A stretch of 64,000 nucleotides of DNA from an uncultured Eubacteriales bacterium (GCA_900549645.1 URPD01000001.1:1-64000), one strand, 5' to 3'. Counted from the first letter of the stretch, positions 26,043 through 34,373 are shown. Program-made: numbers and translations. Notes: generated by a model not told the origin, from the sequence alone.

Positions 26043-28469
26043 TCAGCCGATCCCGAAATACTGCATCTTCTGCTCCGCGCTCGCTCCGAGCATTGAGCAC
26101 AGCTTGTTCGCGCTGTAATTTGCGTAGTCGTTGTTGGTGATGAAGCTGCGCAGTTCATCGAGCCGGTAGTGCCATCCGTCGACGTCCGAGCCCCATCTGC
26201 TGCGCTCGCGCGGCACCTCAGGCTCCAGCAGCGCCTGAAGCTCGTCGATTTTCGCCAGTACATGCTCGTTTGACAGTGTCGTGCTGACAAGCTCCGAATA
26301 GCGCGACAGCAGCTGTTCGCGGAAGCGCGCGTTTGTCATCAGGCGATTGATGAGCTGCGACACCTGAACCGCACGGCTGGAGTCGGTTATGTTCGTGAAG
26401 CAGTTGCTTGCATAATTGAATGTCCAGTCCAGATCATAGAACGCGATCTGCCATTTTCCGCCGTCGTTGACCTTGAAGTAGCGCATGTTGCCGTTGACGT
26501 CGGAGTTTGCGGTGTAACCCTCGATGAGGAACCAATCGACGACGTTGTCTATATCGAGCACGGAGCAGATGTAATCGTAATTCTCGTCCAGAGTCATGTC
26601 GTTATCGCGGCAGAACTGGTATACTTCCTGATATACCGCAGAGCTGAGGGCGACAGGGGATTTCAGCATCGTAACGTCGCTCTTATTTACGCCTTTGTGG
26701 GAGGCGTAATACTGCTTTGAGAAGTCCTCTTTAAGGCAGTAAATGCCATAATAGTTCCCGTTGATGTACAAGATGCAGTATTTGCTGTTCTGAGTCGGCA
26801 CATTGTCGCCCATCTCAAGGCACAGCTCCTGAAACAGCTCGTTTCGGATAATTGCCAGCGGGTAATCCTGCCCGGCGCGGATAGAGAGGGAGCTGAACTC
26901 GGTGACGTCGGAGCCGAATATGTCATAATCCAGCATATCGTCGCCGTAGCAGCCGCGGAAGCTGACGCCCATGCTCTTCTTCGGGTTTTCAAGGCTTGTC
27001 CAGCCCTTCATCTTCAAGCCGCAGTCAATGTTGAACGAACCGCCGTCCTCAAAATAGGATATGTTCGCCGGTATCTCATAGTATTTACGCTTGTTGTAAT
27101 ATATCCCGGAGAAGGTGGAAGGGGAGTCCGTTGACAGACTCAGCACCGGCAGAGTGTGATTTTCGTTTATTATGTAGCTCAGGGTTATCGCGCGGGACGG
27201 AGCCGCTCCGTCCTGAACGTTTATCGCACGGACGACGGTCGTCTTGTCGAGCGTCAGGGGTTCGGTGTACTCGGCGCTGTTTTCATCGGGGCGGGAACCG
27301 TCGGTCGTGTAGAATATGCTGCCGCTGCCCTCAAGCTCAACGCTCACGCTCGTCACGTCGTTATATACTCCGTCTTCGCCGAGCGATACGGGCTGATCGG
27401 ATATGTACCGGTACGCGTTCCCGCGGTTGCCGCTCCACGGAGTCGGAGATGAGAGGTAGAAGAAACCGTTCTGGCCGTCTATCCGTCCGACAGACCAGTC
27501 CTTGAAAATGTCGTGCAGCCACACGTAATCGGTCACGCGCTGCTGTGCGGCGCTTGTGAGATACAGCCGCTCGCTGGTGGAATTCAGCGAGAAGTTGCTG
27601 TGTACGGTGTCGCTTGTGCTGAGGTCGCTGTTGCCGGAGCAGTGGACGACGAGCAGCGCGCCAGGATCGAGATATCTTTCTGGCAGCCGCCAGAGCATTG
27701 GGTTGTCCTTATCGTCGGAGAGGTAGTACTCCGCGAGCATTATCGGCTCTTCGGAAACATTCTTCAGCTCCACCCAGTCATAATATTCGCCGTCTGGCTG
27801 GCGGTTGTATGAGTCGTTGTAGACCATTACCTCGTTTATGACAAGGGGAGAGGACGCGGTGTGCGCGGCGCAGAAAAGCTCATAGCCGTCCGCGTCGTTT
27901 GAATACCCCGGCGTCGGCCAGATGCAGTCCTCAAAGCTGCCGTCAGCGCGGCGGATGCTTGAGTGGTCGGCCATGGTCGATACGTTCGGAGCGCTGTCGG
28001 CCAGATAGTTTTCGGGTGCGTAAAGATACAGCGTCTCGTCCTCGGAAAGGGAAAAGCTTGCATGAAGCTCAGTCCCCGTACTCTCCTTGGAGGAGGCGAA
28101 CACCAGCAGATAACCGCCCGCGTCTATCGTCACGTCGGGGAAGCTCCATCCGGACTTGTCCTCACCGTCGGAAACGCGCCATCCGGCGAGAGATACAGGA
28201 GAATCCGAGGTATTGACCAGCTCGAACCAGTCGGAAAATTCTCCGTCGGAGTCAAGCAGGGTAGCGTTGTTTTTGACCATAAGCTCCGATATTTTGATCT
28301 TGTCCGCGTCCGGGCTGATATACGGCGTCGGCTCCGGAGTGGGCTGAGGCGTAGGAGCCGCGGTCGGAACCGGCGTGGCGGCCGGTGCGGGCTGGCTCTT
28401 GCCGCAGGCAGCAAGGATCAGGCAGAGCAATACTATAACCAATATAGAGAGCAGCTTATTCCTTTTCAA
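26043..28469 (-). CDS. CotH-kinase-family lipoprotein with lamin-tail domains
   Basis: An 808-residue lipoprotein. It has a signal peptide with lipobox LAAC, a Pro/Thr-rich linker, two lamin-tail (LTD) domains (ISELMVKNNATLLDSDGEFSDWFELVN..., INEVMVYN...DWVELKN) and a chitobiase-type C-terminal/Fn3-like module (IFYTTDGSRPDENSAEYTEPLTL). A CotH-like protein-kinase domain follows (LRAGQDYPLAIIRNELF..., NYYGIYCLKEDF, DVNGNMRYF, YDLDWTFN). CotH kinases phosphorylate spore-coat or surface proteins in known cases. The start is TTG at 28469, 7 bases after GGAGG; no ATG fits both the signal peptide and this site. Confidence 0.85.
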   Translation of the reverse strand: MKRNKLLSILVIVLLCLILAACGKSQPAPAATPVPTAAPTPQPTPEPTPYISPDADKIKISELMVKNNATLLDSDGEFSDWFELVNTSDSPVSLAGWRVSDGEDKSGWSFPDVTIDAGGYLLVFASSKESTGTELHASFSLSEDETLYLYAPENYLADSAPNVSTMADHSSIRRADGSFEDCIWPTPGYSNDADGYELFCAAHTASSPLVINEVMVYNDSYNRQPDGEYYDWVELKNVSEEPIMLAEYYLSDDKDNPMLWRLPERYLDPGALLVVHCSGNSDLSTSDTVHSNFSLNSTSERLYLTSAAQQRVTDYVWLHDIFKDWSVGRIDGQNGFFYLSSPTPWSGNRGNAYRYISDQPVSLGEDGVYNDVTSVSVELEGSGSIFYTTDGSRPDENSAEYTEPLTLDKTTVVRAINVQDGAAPSRAITLSYIINENHTLPVLSLSTDSPSTFSGIYYNKRKYYEIPANISYFEDGGSFNIDCGLKMKGWTSLENPKKSMGVSFRGCYGDDMLDYDIFGSDVTEFSSLSIRAGQDYPLAIIRNELFQELCLEMGDNVPTQNSKYCILYINGNYYGIYCLKEDFSKQYYASHKGVNKSDVTMLKSPVALSSAVYQEVYQFCRDNDMTLDENYDYICSVLDIDNVVDWFLIEGYTANSDVNGNMRYFKVNDGGKWQIAFYDLDWTFNYASNCFTNITDSSRAVQVSQLINRLMTNARFREQLLSRYSELVSTTLSNEHVLAKIDELQALLEPEVPRERSRWGSDVDGWHYRLDELRSFITNNDYANYSANKLCSMLGASAEQKMQYFGIG

Positions 28470-28499
28470 TTCGACACCTCCATATTTGCAGGTAGTATT

Positions 28500-28527
28500 A
28501 TTATAACATAGCACCGCGCTTTTTCAA
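28500..28527 (-). promoter_or_regulatory. SigmaA-type promoter of the CotH lipoprotein gene
   Basis: On the minus strand TTGAAA (28527-28522) and TATAAT (28505-28500) have a 16-base spacer. Confidence 0.6.
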
Positions 28528-28530
28528 CAA

Positions 28531-28566
28531 AAAAGTGCCTGCGGAAGTATAAATCCCGCAGGCATT
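28531..28566 (-). terminator. Terminator downstream of the TfoX-like gene
   Basis: TGCCTGCGG pairs with CCGCAGGCA across a 10-base loop, with a T-tract on the minus strand. It closes the ABC transporter/TfoX run and sits just upstream of the CotH promoter. Confidence 0.8.
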
Positions 28567-28576
28567 TGCATTTATT

Positions 28577-28894
28577 TCATTTTCTCTTGCGCGGCTTGGG
28601 CAGCGGCGTGAAGGCTTCGAGGATCGGTATCACGGCGGAAAGCAGCTCGGAATCCTCGATATCGAGAATGTAGTGCAGCTTCGCGCCCTCATATGGGAAA
28701 CCGCGCTCCGCATCGTCCAGATGCTCGCCAAGCTCCGGGAGCATTTTGACGAATACGGTGTTGTCGCACACGCTGATTATCGGTTTATCGTTGAGATAGA
28801 CCATATATTCGCCGAACATTTTTCTGCTGCGCACGGCTCCAAACGGTTCGAGTCTCTCGCAGACAAATTCGTTATATTCCGGTGTGGTAGCCAT
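28577..28894 (-). CDS. TfoX N-terminal-domain protein
   Basis: A 105-residue protein consisting only of a TfoX_N domain (VCERLEPFGAVRSRKMFGEYMVYLNDKPIISVCDNTVFVKM...). It ends in a basic KPRKRK tail. In Gammaproteobacteria TfoX regulates competence, but short stand-alone TfoX_N proteins are common in Firmicutes with no known role. AAGGAG precedes the ATG. It begins 10 bases after the ABC permease stop and is probably cotranscribed. Confidence 0.82.
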   Translation of the reverse strand: MATTPEYNEFVCERLEPFGAVRSRKMFGEYMVYLNDKPIISVCDNTVFVKMLPELGEHLDDAERGFPYEGAKLHYILDIEDSELLSAVIPILEAFTPLPKPRKRK

Positions 28895-28903
28895 TACTTC
28901 TCC

Positions 28904-30502
28904 TTAAAGCTCCGCAAATATTGCCGCGCCGCGCTTCTTCAGCCAGATGCAGAGCAGCGCGTCGATGCATACCGTCACCGCGAGCGCGACGGAGAGATAT
29001 GCGGCAGACGACATGACCGCATCAGCAGCCATAAGATAGACCGCAATAATGACAATAGCATATATCCAGCCGCCGAAGAGCGATATCGTGACAGACGCGC
29101 CCTGCTTTATCGGCGCGGTCTCGTTCGTCCACGCGAGATTCGGACGCTTGAGGTCTATGAGCATTCCGATACCGGCCATCATAAAAATATAGGCGAGGGG
29201 CAGCAGAATCATAAGCACGGCGTTCAGCGCGTCAAGGCGCAGTACAATAGACGCACACACGCTGCACAGCAGTGACGCTGCGCCCGCCAGCAGCAGATGC
29301 ATTGTGAGCTTCGCGCGGAGCACGTACCACGCGGGCACGGGGAGCGACTGCACTACCCATATGTGTTTGCCCTCAAGCGAAACCGACGGAGCCGCCATAT
29401 CGTTCATCGCGCCCATCACGCAGATACCGCCCGCCAGCAGCACGGCGGAAATGTCAGCAGAGTTGAACACATCCATCAGCAGCGCGCTTATATCCGCGCC
29501 CTTAATAAGCAACAGTACGGCCGCAATCGGCATGATGAACAGGCCGAGTCCGCAGTTGAGCATGTAGTTCGGGCTGGAGCCGAAGCGCGCAAGCTCTTTC
29601 CCAAGCAGCGCCCGCGGGGCGGAATGAAGCTTTGCCGCCTTTTCGCGGTATATGACCTTGGCTGTGCCGCCGGTAGAGGTTGCGATTTTCAGAAAGCTTC
29701 GGGACAGCAGCACCCAAGTAAGCGCAAACAGCGCCAGAACAACGGCGGAGACAATGAGCGTATCGGCCCAGCTGCCGGATGCAGCGCGCCCGAACATGTA
29801 CAGCGGATACGCTGCCGACATCACATTCGCGCCCACCGCGCCGAGATCTGCAAGCATGGCCTGAAGCATGTACGACGCGCGGAAGCAGACGAAATAATAC
29901 ACCGCGAAGAGCACGAGCGACACGAGCACCGTGATGATGCTCTTATTTTTCAGTTTGAGGCTGATTTTGGCGACAAGCCAGCCGAGCGCGCAGGACAGCA
30001 CCAGCACAAATATTGAGATCATCAGCAGCGCGATGATCGAGCAGACGACGGCGGAGACTGTGACAGGCGCTACGATCCAGTAGACTATCATCGCCGGAAC
30101 GAATATGACCGCTGCGTACATCAAGCCCATGAGGTACACGCTCATAAGACGCGAACCCATGATTATCTTCACCGGGATGGGCATCGACAGCAGGAAGTCG
30201 TTATCCTTGGCGATGTACAGGCTGGAATAGGTGTTGAAAACGCTGCCGAACGCGCCGAGGAATATGGCCATCAGCCCCATGAGCGCGAAGTACAGCCAGT
30301 CCATGCCGACAGAAGTCATTGCATCGCACAGGGTGATGGACAGAAACGTGAAGATACCGCCCAGCAGCCCCACCATTATCAGCACAAAAAGCACTATGAA
30401 CAACGCGGTTGAGAGCGTGGAGCGCTTCTGATTCTTCTTCGCATCGTAGAAGTAGCTCCGGAATATCTCCATGAGCTGTTTTTTTACAAGCGTTTTCAGC
30501 AT
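28904..30502 (-). CDS. ABC transporter permease
   Basis: A 532-residue membrane protein with around 12 predicted helices and cytoplasmic basic segments. It resembles large ABC-2-type permeases annotated as putative ABC transporter permeases in Clostridia. Its ATG overlaps the end of the ATPase gene by 7 bases, so the two form one exporter. The substrate is unknown; antimicrobial peptide or lipid export would be typical but is not shown. Confidence 0.8.
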   Translation of the reverse strand: MLKTLVKKQLMEIFRSYFYDAKKNQKRSTLSTALFIVLFVLIMVGLLGGIFTFLSITLCDAMTSVGMDWLYFALMGLMAIFLGAFGSVFNTYSSLYIAKDNDFLLSMPIPVKIIMGSRLMSVYLMGLMYAAVIFVPAMIVYWIVAPVTVSAVVCSIIALLMISIFVLVLSCALGWLVAKISLKLKNKSIITVLVSLVLFAVYYFVCFRASYMLQAMLADLGAVGANVMSAAYPLYMFGRAASGSWADTLIVSAVVLALFALTWVLLSRSFLKIATSTGGTAKVIYREKAAKLHSAPRALLGKELARFGSSPNYMLNCGLGLFIMPIAAVLLLIKGADISALLMDVFNSADISAVLLAGGICVMGAMNDMAAPSVSLEGKHIWVVQSLPVPAWYVLRAKLTMHLLLAGAASLLCSVCASIVLRLDALNAVLMILLPLAYIFMMAGIGMLIDLKRPNLAWTNETAPIKQGASVTISLFGGWIYAIVIIAVYLMAADAVMSSAAYLSVALAVTVCIDALLCIWLKKRGAAIFAEL

Positions 30503-31209
30503 GACGTATCCTCCAGCTCAAGGAAGACCTCTTCAAGACTGTCGTCGCCCTTGACCTCTTCCATGGTTCCAGCGCGGATGAGCTTGCCGGACTTGATTAT
30601 GGCTACCTTGTCGCAGAGCTTTTCCGCTACCTCGAGAACATGGGTCGAGAAGAAAATCGCCCCGCCGTTATCGCATACCTCGCGCATCATGCCCTTGAGC
30701 AGGTGCGCGGCCTTCGGGTCGAGGCCGACAAACGGCTCGTCCATGATTATGAGCTTCGGGTCGTGCAGCCACGCGGAAATTATCGCGAGCTTCTGCTTCA
30801 TGCCGTGCGAGTACGCAGCAATGGGCTGTGCGAGATCGTCGGTCAGCTCGAAGATGTCGGCGTATCTGCGAATGTGCTCCTGACGCGCGTCGGCACTGAC
30901 GCCGAATATGTCGGCCACAAAGTTGAGGTACTTTATGCCGCTCATGTAGTCGTAAAGGTCGGGGTTATCCGGTATGTAGGCAAGCTGCTTCTTGCAGGCG
31001 AGCGGGTCAAGCTTTATGGACACGCCGCCGATGTATATCTCGCCGGAATCAAACTGCTGAATACCGACGACGGATTTCAGCGTCGTGGTCTTGCCCGCGC
31101 CGTTATGGCCTATGAAGCCGTATATTTCCCCCGGAGCTATGTGAAGCGAAAGATCGTCCACCGCTTTTTTCTCCCCGAATGTTTTTGTGAGATGCTCTAT
31201 ACGTAACAT
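30496..31209 (-). CDS. ABC transporter ATP-binding protein
   Basis: A 237-residue ABC ATPase. Walker A is GHNGAGKTTT. The signature is degenerate: YSHGMKQKL replaces LSGGQ, as in many ABC-2 exporters. Walker B is LIIMDEPFVGLD, and the H-loop is STH. I chose ATG 31209 because GGGAGGAG lies 6 bases upstream. It is coupled to the permease. The leader carries a consensus-like promoter and a hairpin (see neighbouring entries). Confidence 0.95.
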   Translation of the reverse strand: MLRIEHLTKTFGEKKAVDDLSLHIAPGEIYGFIGHNGAGKTTTLKSVVGIQQFDSGEIYIGGVSIKLDPLACKKQLAYIPDNPDLYDYMSGIKYLNFVADIFGVSADARQEHIRRYADIFELTDDLAQPIAAYSHGMKQKLAIISAWLHDPKLIIMDEPFVGLDPKAAHLLKGMMREVCDNGGAIFFSTHVLEVAEKLCDKVAIIKSGKLIRAGTMEEVKGDDSLEEVFLELEDTSC

Positions 31210-31244
31210 TTTTTCTCCTCCCAGCATTGGACTTATAAAAATGC

Positions 31245-31270
31245 GCCGGACATTTCAGAAAATGTCCGGC
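31245..31270 (-). terminator. Terminator-like hairpin in the leader of the ABC transporter operon
   Basis: GCCGGACATTT (31245-31255) pairs perfectly with AAATGTCCGGC (31260-31270). On the minus strand it is followed by GCGCATTTTTATAAG, a T-rich run. It lies between the ABC promoter and the ATPase gene. It may terminate yaaL-bofA transcripts, attenuate the ABC operon, or both. Confidence 0.65.
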
Positions 31271-31292
31271 GAGGCTTCTTCCATGCGAAATA

Positions 31293-31321
31293 CTTATATA
31301 GCAATTGTCGTAATATGTCAA
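31293..31321 (-). promoter_or_regulatory. Strong promoter of the ABC transporter operon
   Basis: TTGACA (31321-31316) and TATAAG (31298-31293) on the minus strand have a 17-base spacer. Confidence 0.7.
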
Positions 31322-31364
31322 GACGAATCACGGGATTTTTACAAACATGAAGATTAATTAAGAT

Positions 31365-31628
31365 TCAAAAAAACAGCTTTATAAGTATCAGCAGTATTAC
31401 GCCCGGAACGCCGAGGCATCCGGTGATAAGGGCGTTGACCCAGTTTATGCCGAGCGTGAAGCCGACGAAATCGCCGAAGAAATTGAACACAAAGAGAATG
31501 ATGAAGCCGAAAAGGGCGTTGAGCAGCAGCTTGAACGCGAGCTTCATCGGCGCGGCGATGATTTTGAGCAGGAGTATGATGACCGCGATCACGGCGGCGG
31601 CCATGAGTATGCTTGATAAGGTTTCCAT
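31365..31628 (-). CDS. bofA: BofA-family pro-sigmaK processing inhibitor
   Basis: An 87-residue integral membrane protein with helices at both ends and the BofA block LLLNALFGFIILFVFNFFGDF...GINWVNALITGCLGVPGVILLIL. In Bacillus, BofA in the outer forespore membrane holds the SpoIVFB protease inactive until the sigmaK checkpoint is passed. AAAGGA precedes the ATG. It follows yaaL by 14 bases, the same pair as in Bacillus but separated from recR. Confidence 0.9.
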   Translation of the reverse strand: METLSSILMAAAVIAVIILLLKIIAAPMKLAFKLLLNALFGFIILFVFNFFGDFVGFTLGINWVNALITGCLGVPGVILLILIKLFF

Positions 31629-31642
31629 ATGTAACGTCCTTT

Positions 31643-31858
31643 CTACGACATTATGTTCCGGATATCGTGAAGTATGGAGTCGCGGCGTGAACGCAGGGCG
31701 TTTATCTCATAGATGCACGCGTCCATGACCACGGGATCGGATACGGAGTTAAAATTGCGGTAGCTCGCCGTGAGCGCGGCGTTGAGCTGGCCAAGCTCTG
31801 TAAGACTCTGCTTGACGGCGGCCTTTCTAAGCTTCATTTCCTTGCGCTTGCTTATCAT
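31643..31858 (-). CDS. YaaL-like DUF2508 protein
   Basis: A 71-residue, highly charged helical protein (ending SRRDSILHDIRNIMS) matching DUF2508/YaaL, a small protein of unknown function encoded directly before bofA in many spore-formers. AAAGGAGGAG precedes the ATG. The order yaaL-bofA and the 14-base spacing support the assignment. Confidence 0.78.
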   Translation of the reverse strand: MISKRKEMKLRKAAVKQSLTELGQLNAALTASYRNFNSVSDPVVMDACIYEINALRSRRDSILHDIRNIMS

Positions 31859-31984
31859 ATACTGCTCCTCCTTTAAAATTGCCCGGCGGCGGATACACAG
31901 TATATTCTGCTCATGCCGCGGCGATTTTAACCGGCAAAAAATGCATGAGTATTTTTCCTGATATAGCGCAAAATAAGCTCAGAC

Positions 31985-32140
31985 AGTTACCCCGGCCGGA
32001 GACAGAAAGACAGGCCGGATGACAAAACATATATCCCTTGTGATATATGGATGCATCCACACGGGGGAAATTGTCCAGCGACGGAGTTTTCCCAATTCGG
32101 GAAGATATCTGCGCGGGGAGGGGCAGACGCCCCTCCTTTT
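31985..32140 (+). ncRNA. Candidate structured small RNA in a gene-free stretch
   Basis: Between yaaL (ends 31858) and the LCP gene (ends 32143) no ORF is credible. The plus strand shows four successive stems: CCGGCC/GGCCGG (31992-32018), CATATATC/GATATATG (32028-32049), GGGGGAAA with TTTTCCC, and CCC-AATTC-GGG. The TTTTCCC strand could pair either way with flanking G-rich strands. A perfect GGAGGGGC/GCCCCTCC stem with a T-rich tail (32117-32140) follows. I match it to no riboswitch or RNA family. No clear promoter was found. Confidence 0.3.
32117..32140 (+). terminator. Intrinsic terminator at the end of the structured stretch
   Basis: GGAGGGGC (32117-32124), loop AGAC, GCCCCTCC (32129-32136), then TTTTATTT. 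The T-tract lies on the plus strand only, although the nearest upstream plus-strand gene is several kilobases away. Confidence 0.65.
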
Positions 32141-32142
32141 AT

Positions 32143-33201
32143 TTAGTTTACTTCCTCATAGTATATGCTCATTATTATATCGGTAAGCGCGTTTTTGTCA
32201 ACGATGTATTCAACATAGTTGTCTTCGCTGAGCATGACCTCGCCGGGTACATTCTGAATATCGCCCGAAATGTCCATATTTACCGCTTTGCTCGCAAGAT
32301 ACAGGATATCGCCGACGGAGAGATCGGTTATAACATCGTCCTTCACGGCGTCATAGACCTCCAGCACCTTGGTGTAATCCTGACGCACTATCGACAGCAC
32401 CTGTGACAGCAGCGCTTTGAAATACTGCTTCTGGCGCTCCATGCGCTTGAGGTTGCCTTCGGTGGTGTGTTCGCGCGTTCTGATATAGCGCTCCGCCATG
32501 TCGGCGTTTAGCGTGACCTCTTCACCGAGCTGCATTGAGGAATAGCCGTAGCGCAGATCCTCAAGCACCGTGACCGTCACGCCGCCCACTGCGTCATTCA
32601 GCGGCCCCAGCCCCTTGAGATACAGCGCGGAGCAGGAGTAGATCGGCAGGTCGAAAAGGAGCTGGGATACTGCGTTCTTGGTCATTTCACAGCTGGTTTT
32701 GCCGCCGTCACCATAGGAGAAGGTGAGCGCAAGCTGGCCGTTCACGTTCACAGTTCCGCCTGTCTCAGTATCCGGTATGGTGAAGTCGCACATCGTATCG
32801 CGGGAGATGGTGTAGAACGACACCTTGTTGTTCTTCATATCTATCGCCGCAAGCAGGACAACGTCCGCGTAAACGTCGGAATCCAAGGAGCCTTCCGTGA
32901 CGTTCGGCGTATCACGATCAACGCCGAGGAGCAGCAGCGTCACTATCTGGTCGTTGTATCTGTAAAGCTTGTCGTTATAGCGCACCGTGTAGCTGTCAAG
33001 CACCTTGGAGTCACGCTCGGCAGGTTCAGCGTCTGCAATCGTCGGCGTCTGCTCAGGCGTCATATCGCCTATGCTGAGATAGATTGCGAGAGCCGAGCCG
33101 CCGAGGATAATGGTGATAATGATCAGAATGATGAGCAGAACCACCGGCCAGCGGCGTTTCTTTTCAGCCTTTGGGGTTTCGTCCTTTTTCAGATGTTCCA
33201 T
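32143..33201 (-). CDS. LytR-CpsA-Psr (LCP) family protein
   Basis: A 352-residue type II membrane protein: a basic cytoplasmic N-terminus, one helix (about residues 19-45), then an extracellular LCP domain. Conserved pieces are VVLLAAIDMKNNKVSFYTISRDTM, GLGPLNDAVGGVTV and RYIRTREHTTEGNLKRMERQKQYF with its catalytic-site Arg residues. LCP enzymes transfer anionic or capsular polymers from lipid carriers to peptidoglycan. The start overlaps the sortase stop by one base (TGATG), linking polymer attachment to protein anchoring in one operon. Confidence 0.93.
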   Translation of the reverse strand: MEHLKKDETPKAEKKRRWPVVLLIILIIITIILGGSALAIYLSIGDMTPEQTPTIADAEPAERDSKVLDSYTVRYNDKLYRYNDQIVTLLLLGVDRDTPNVTEGSLDSDVYADVVLLAAIDMKNNKVSFYTISRDTMCDFTIPDTETGGTVNVNGQLALTFSYGDGGKTSCEMTKNAVSQLLFDLPIYSCSALYLKGLGPLNDAVGGVTVTVLEDLRYGYSSMQLGEEVTLNADMAERYIRTREHTTEGNLKRMERQKQYFKALLSQVLSIVRQDYTKVLEVYDAVKDDVITDLSVGDILYLASKAVNMDISGDIQNVPGEVMLSEDNYVEYIVDKNALTDIIMSIYYEEVN

Positions 33202-34046
33202 CAGTTGCCCTCAGCAGAGTCCGTGGGATTGAATACCGCTTTCATTTCATCGACCAGCACCGCCTGAACAATGTAGCGCTGGCGGTTATTACGGTTAAAG
33301 CAGGTGGACAGGGTCAGCACTCTGTCCTCAGCCGCCGGCATATATTCATCGTTGAAGTTGCTGTACACGTCGTCGGTCTCACGTATCGACTTGAAATACT
33401 CGTCGAAAACGACCGCGTCAGTGAAGTCGCGGTATGCGAGGATGTGTTCGTTGCTATGTACGTATGCAGCAAAGACGCGGTATTCGAGTACGCTGTTCGG
33501 CGTGTAGATATATATGGTATCGTGCGCGTCGAAGAAATCCGCGTCGGCGTAGTTATTGAGCATTGCGAACATATTCTCCATGCCGTAGACGAGGTTGTGG
33601 CCGTAGAGGACCGTCACCGGCTCGTGAAAATCACGGCCGTTATAGCTAACCTGAGAGAAGATGGAGCCATATGGGCTGTATTTTCCGTCTGCCCCGTGGT
33701 CGTTATAATACTCGTCCTTTGTCGGGTGCTGGAGCACAGGGTAGTTTATGGTAGTGCCCGGAATCTCGACCCACGCGTATATATCGGGATTTATCTCCTC
33801 CAGCGCCGCGAAATCAACGGGGAGGTCGACCACCGGCTCCTCGGTCACTTCCGGGAGCTGCACGCTGTCCTCAGGCTGTGATTTATCCTTCAGCGCCGAA
33901 AAGCTGGACTTGACCTGACTCACAAGCGCCTCGTGATCGGACAGCCCTTTTTTATACTGCCATATGAATATGATGCTGACGGCACACACAATAACGCAGA
34001 CAGCCGCGACTAATATCAGGAAAATTTTCAGAAGTTTTTTAGACAT
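33201..34046 (-). CDS. srtB: Class B sortase
   Basis: A 281-residue membrane-anchored transpeptidase. It has an N-terminal helix (residues 5-27) and a class B sortase domain starting NPDIYAWVEIPGTTINYPVLQ. The catalytic His is in LYGHNLVYG, the catalytic Cys249 is in TLSTC, and the Arg is in the following NRQRY. The ATG at 34046 is selected because GAGG lies 8 bases upstream; the longer frame from 34079 begins at the terminator. Class B sortases in Clostridium difficile recognise (S/P)PxTG, which fits the SPQTG protein encoded just upstream. Confidence 0.93.
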   Translation of the reverse strand: MSKKLLKIFLILVAAVCVIVCAVSIIFIWQYKKGLSDHEALVSQVKSSFSALKDKSQPEDSVQLPEVTEEPVVDLPVDFAALEEINPDIYAWVEIPGTTINYPVLQHPTKDEYYNDHGADGKYSPYGSIFSQVSYNGRDFHEPVTVLYGHNLVYGMENMFAMLNNYADADFFDAHDTIYIYTPNSVLEYRVFAAYVHSNEHILAYRDFTDAVVFDEYFKSIRETDDVYSNFNDEYMPAAEDRVLTLSTCFNRNNRQRYIVQAVLVDEMKAVFNPTDSAEGN

Positions 34047-34080
34047 ATTTTTACCTCGGTTCGAGTGTAGGCCGGACATG

Positions 34081-34113
34081 AAAAAAGCCCCAAAATCAGA
34101 TTTGGGGCTTTTT
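34081..34113. terminator. Intrinsic terminator between the SPQTG gene and the sortase gene
   Basis: AAAAAGCCCCAAA (34082-34094) pairs with TTTGGGGCTTTTT (34101-34113) around a 6-base loop. Because no other promoter is visible before the sortase gene, it may act as a partial terminator that lowers sortase-LCP expression relative to the SPQTG protein. Confidence 0.85.
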
Positions 34114-34136
34114 CATTTATGGACTTGTACCCCAGC

Positions 34137-34373
34137 TCAGGCAGATATCTTCTTGAGCAGAGCTGCATCAGCAACGCAAACGGTGAGCGCCAGCGCGCCG
34201 ATGAGGTAGAGATTGCCGCCGATACCGGTCTGCGGAGAGACGACAGGCTTGTCAACGGGAGCGGGCTTGACATCGTCTTCCGGGCTCTTGACTTCGCCTT
34301 CGGCAAAAGCAACTGCGGACATGAAGCTGAGCGCAAAGATGAGAACGAGCAGCAGCGCAATATACTTCTTCAT
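34137..34373 (-). CDS. Small sortase substrate with SPQTG sorting signal
   Basis: A 78-residue protein: signal peptide (about 1-24, ending AFA), a mature acidic/proline-rich segment of only about 25 residues (GEVKSPEDDVKPAPVDKP), SPQTG at residues 46-50, a hydrophobic helix and a short KK tail. Sortase cleavage would leave a peptide of roughly 25 residues on the wall. The ATG at 34373 follows GGAGG; an upstream in-frame ATG is rejected because it overlaps the promoter. A perfect consensus promoter drives it. It lies directly before the class B sortase gene. Role unknown. Confidence 0.82.
   Translation of the reverse strand: MKKYIALLLVLIFALSFMSAVAFAEGEVKSPEDDVKPAPVDKPVVSPQTGIGGNLYLIGALALTVCVADAALLKKISA

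Noticed and set aside
31872..32140. Known riboswitch classes for the structured stretch
   Set aside because: No G-box, S-box, TPP, B12, GEMM or fluoride core was found, and no plus-strand gene follows for it to control.
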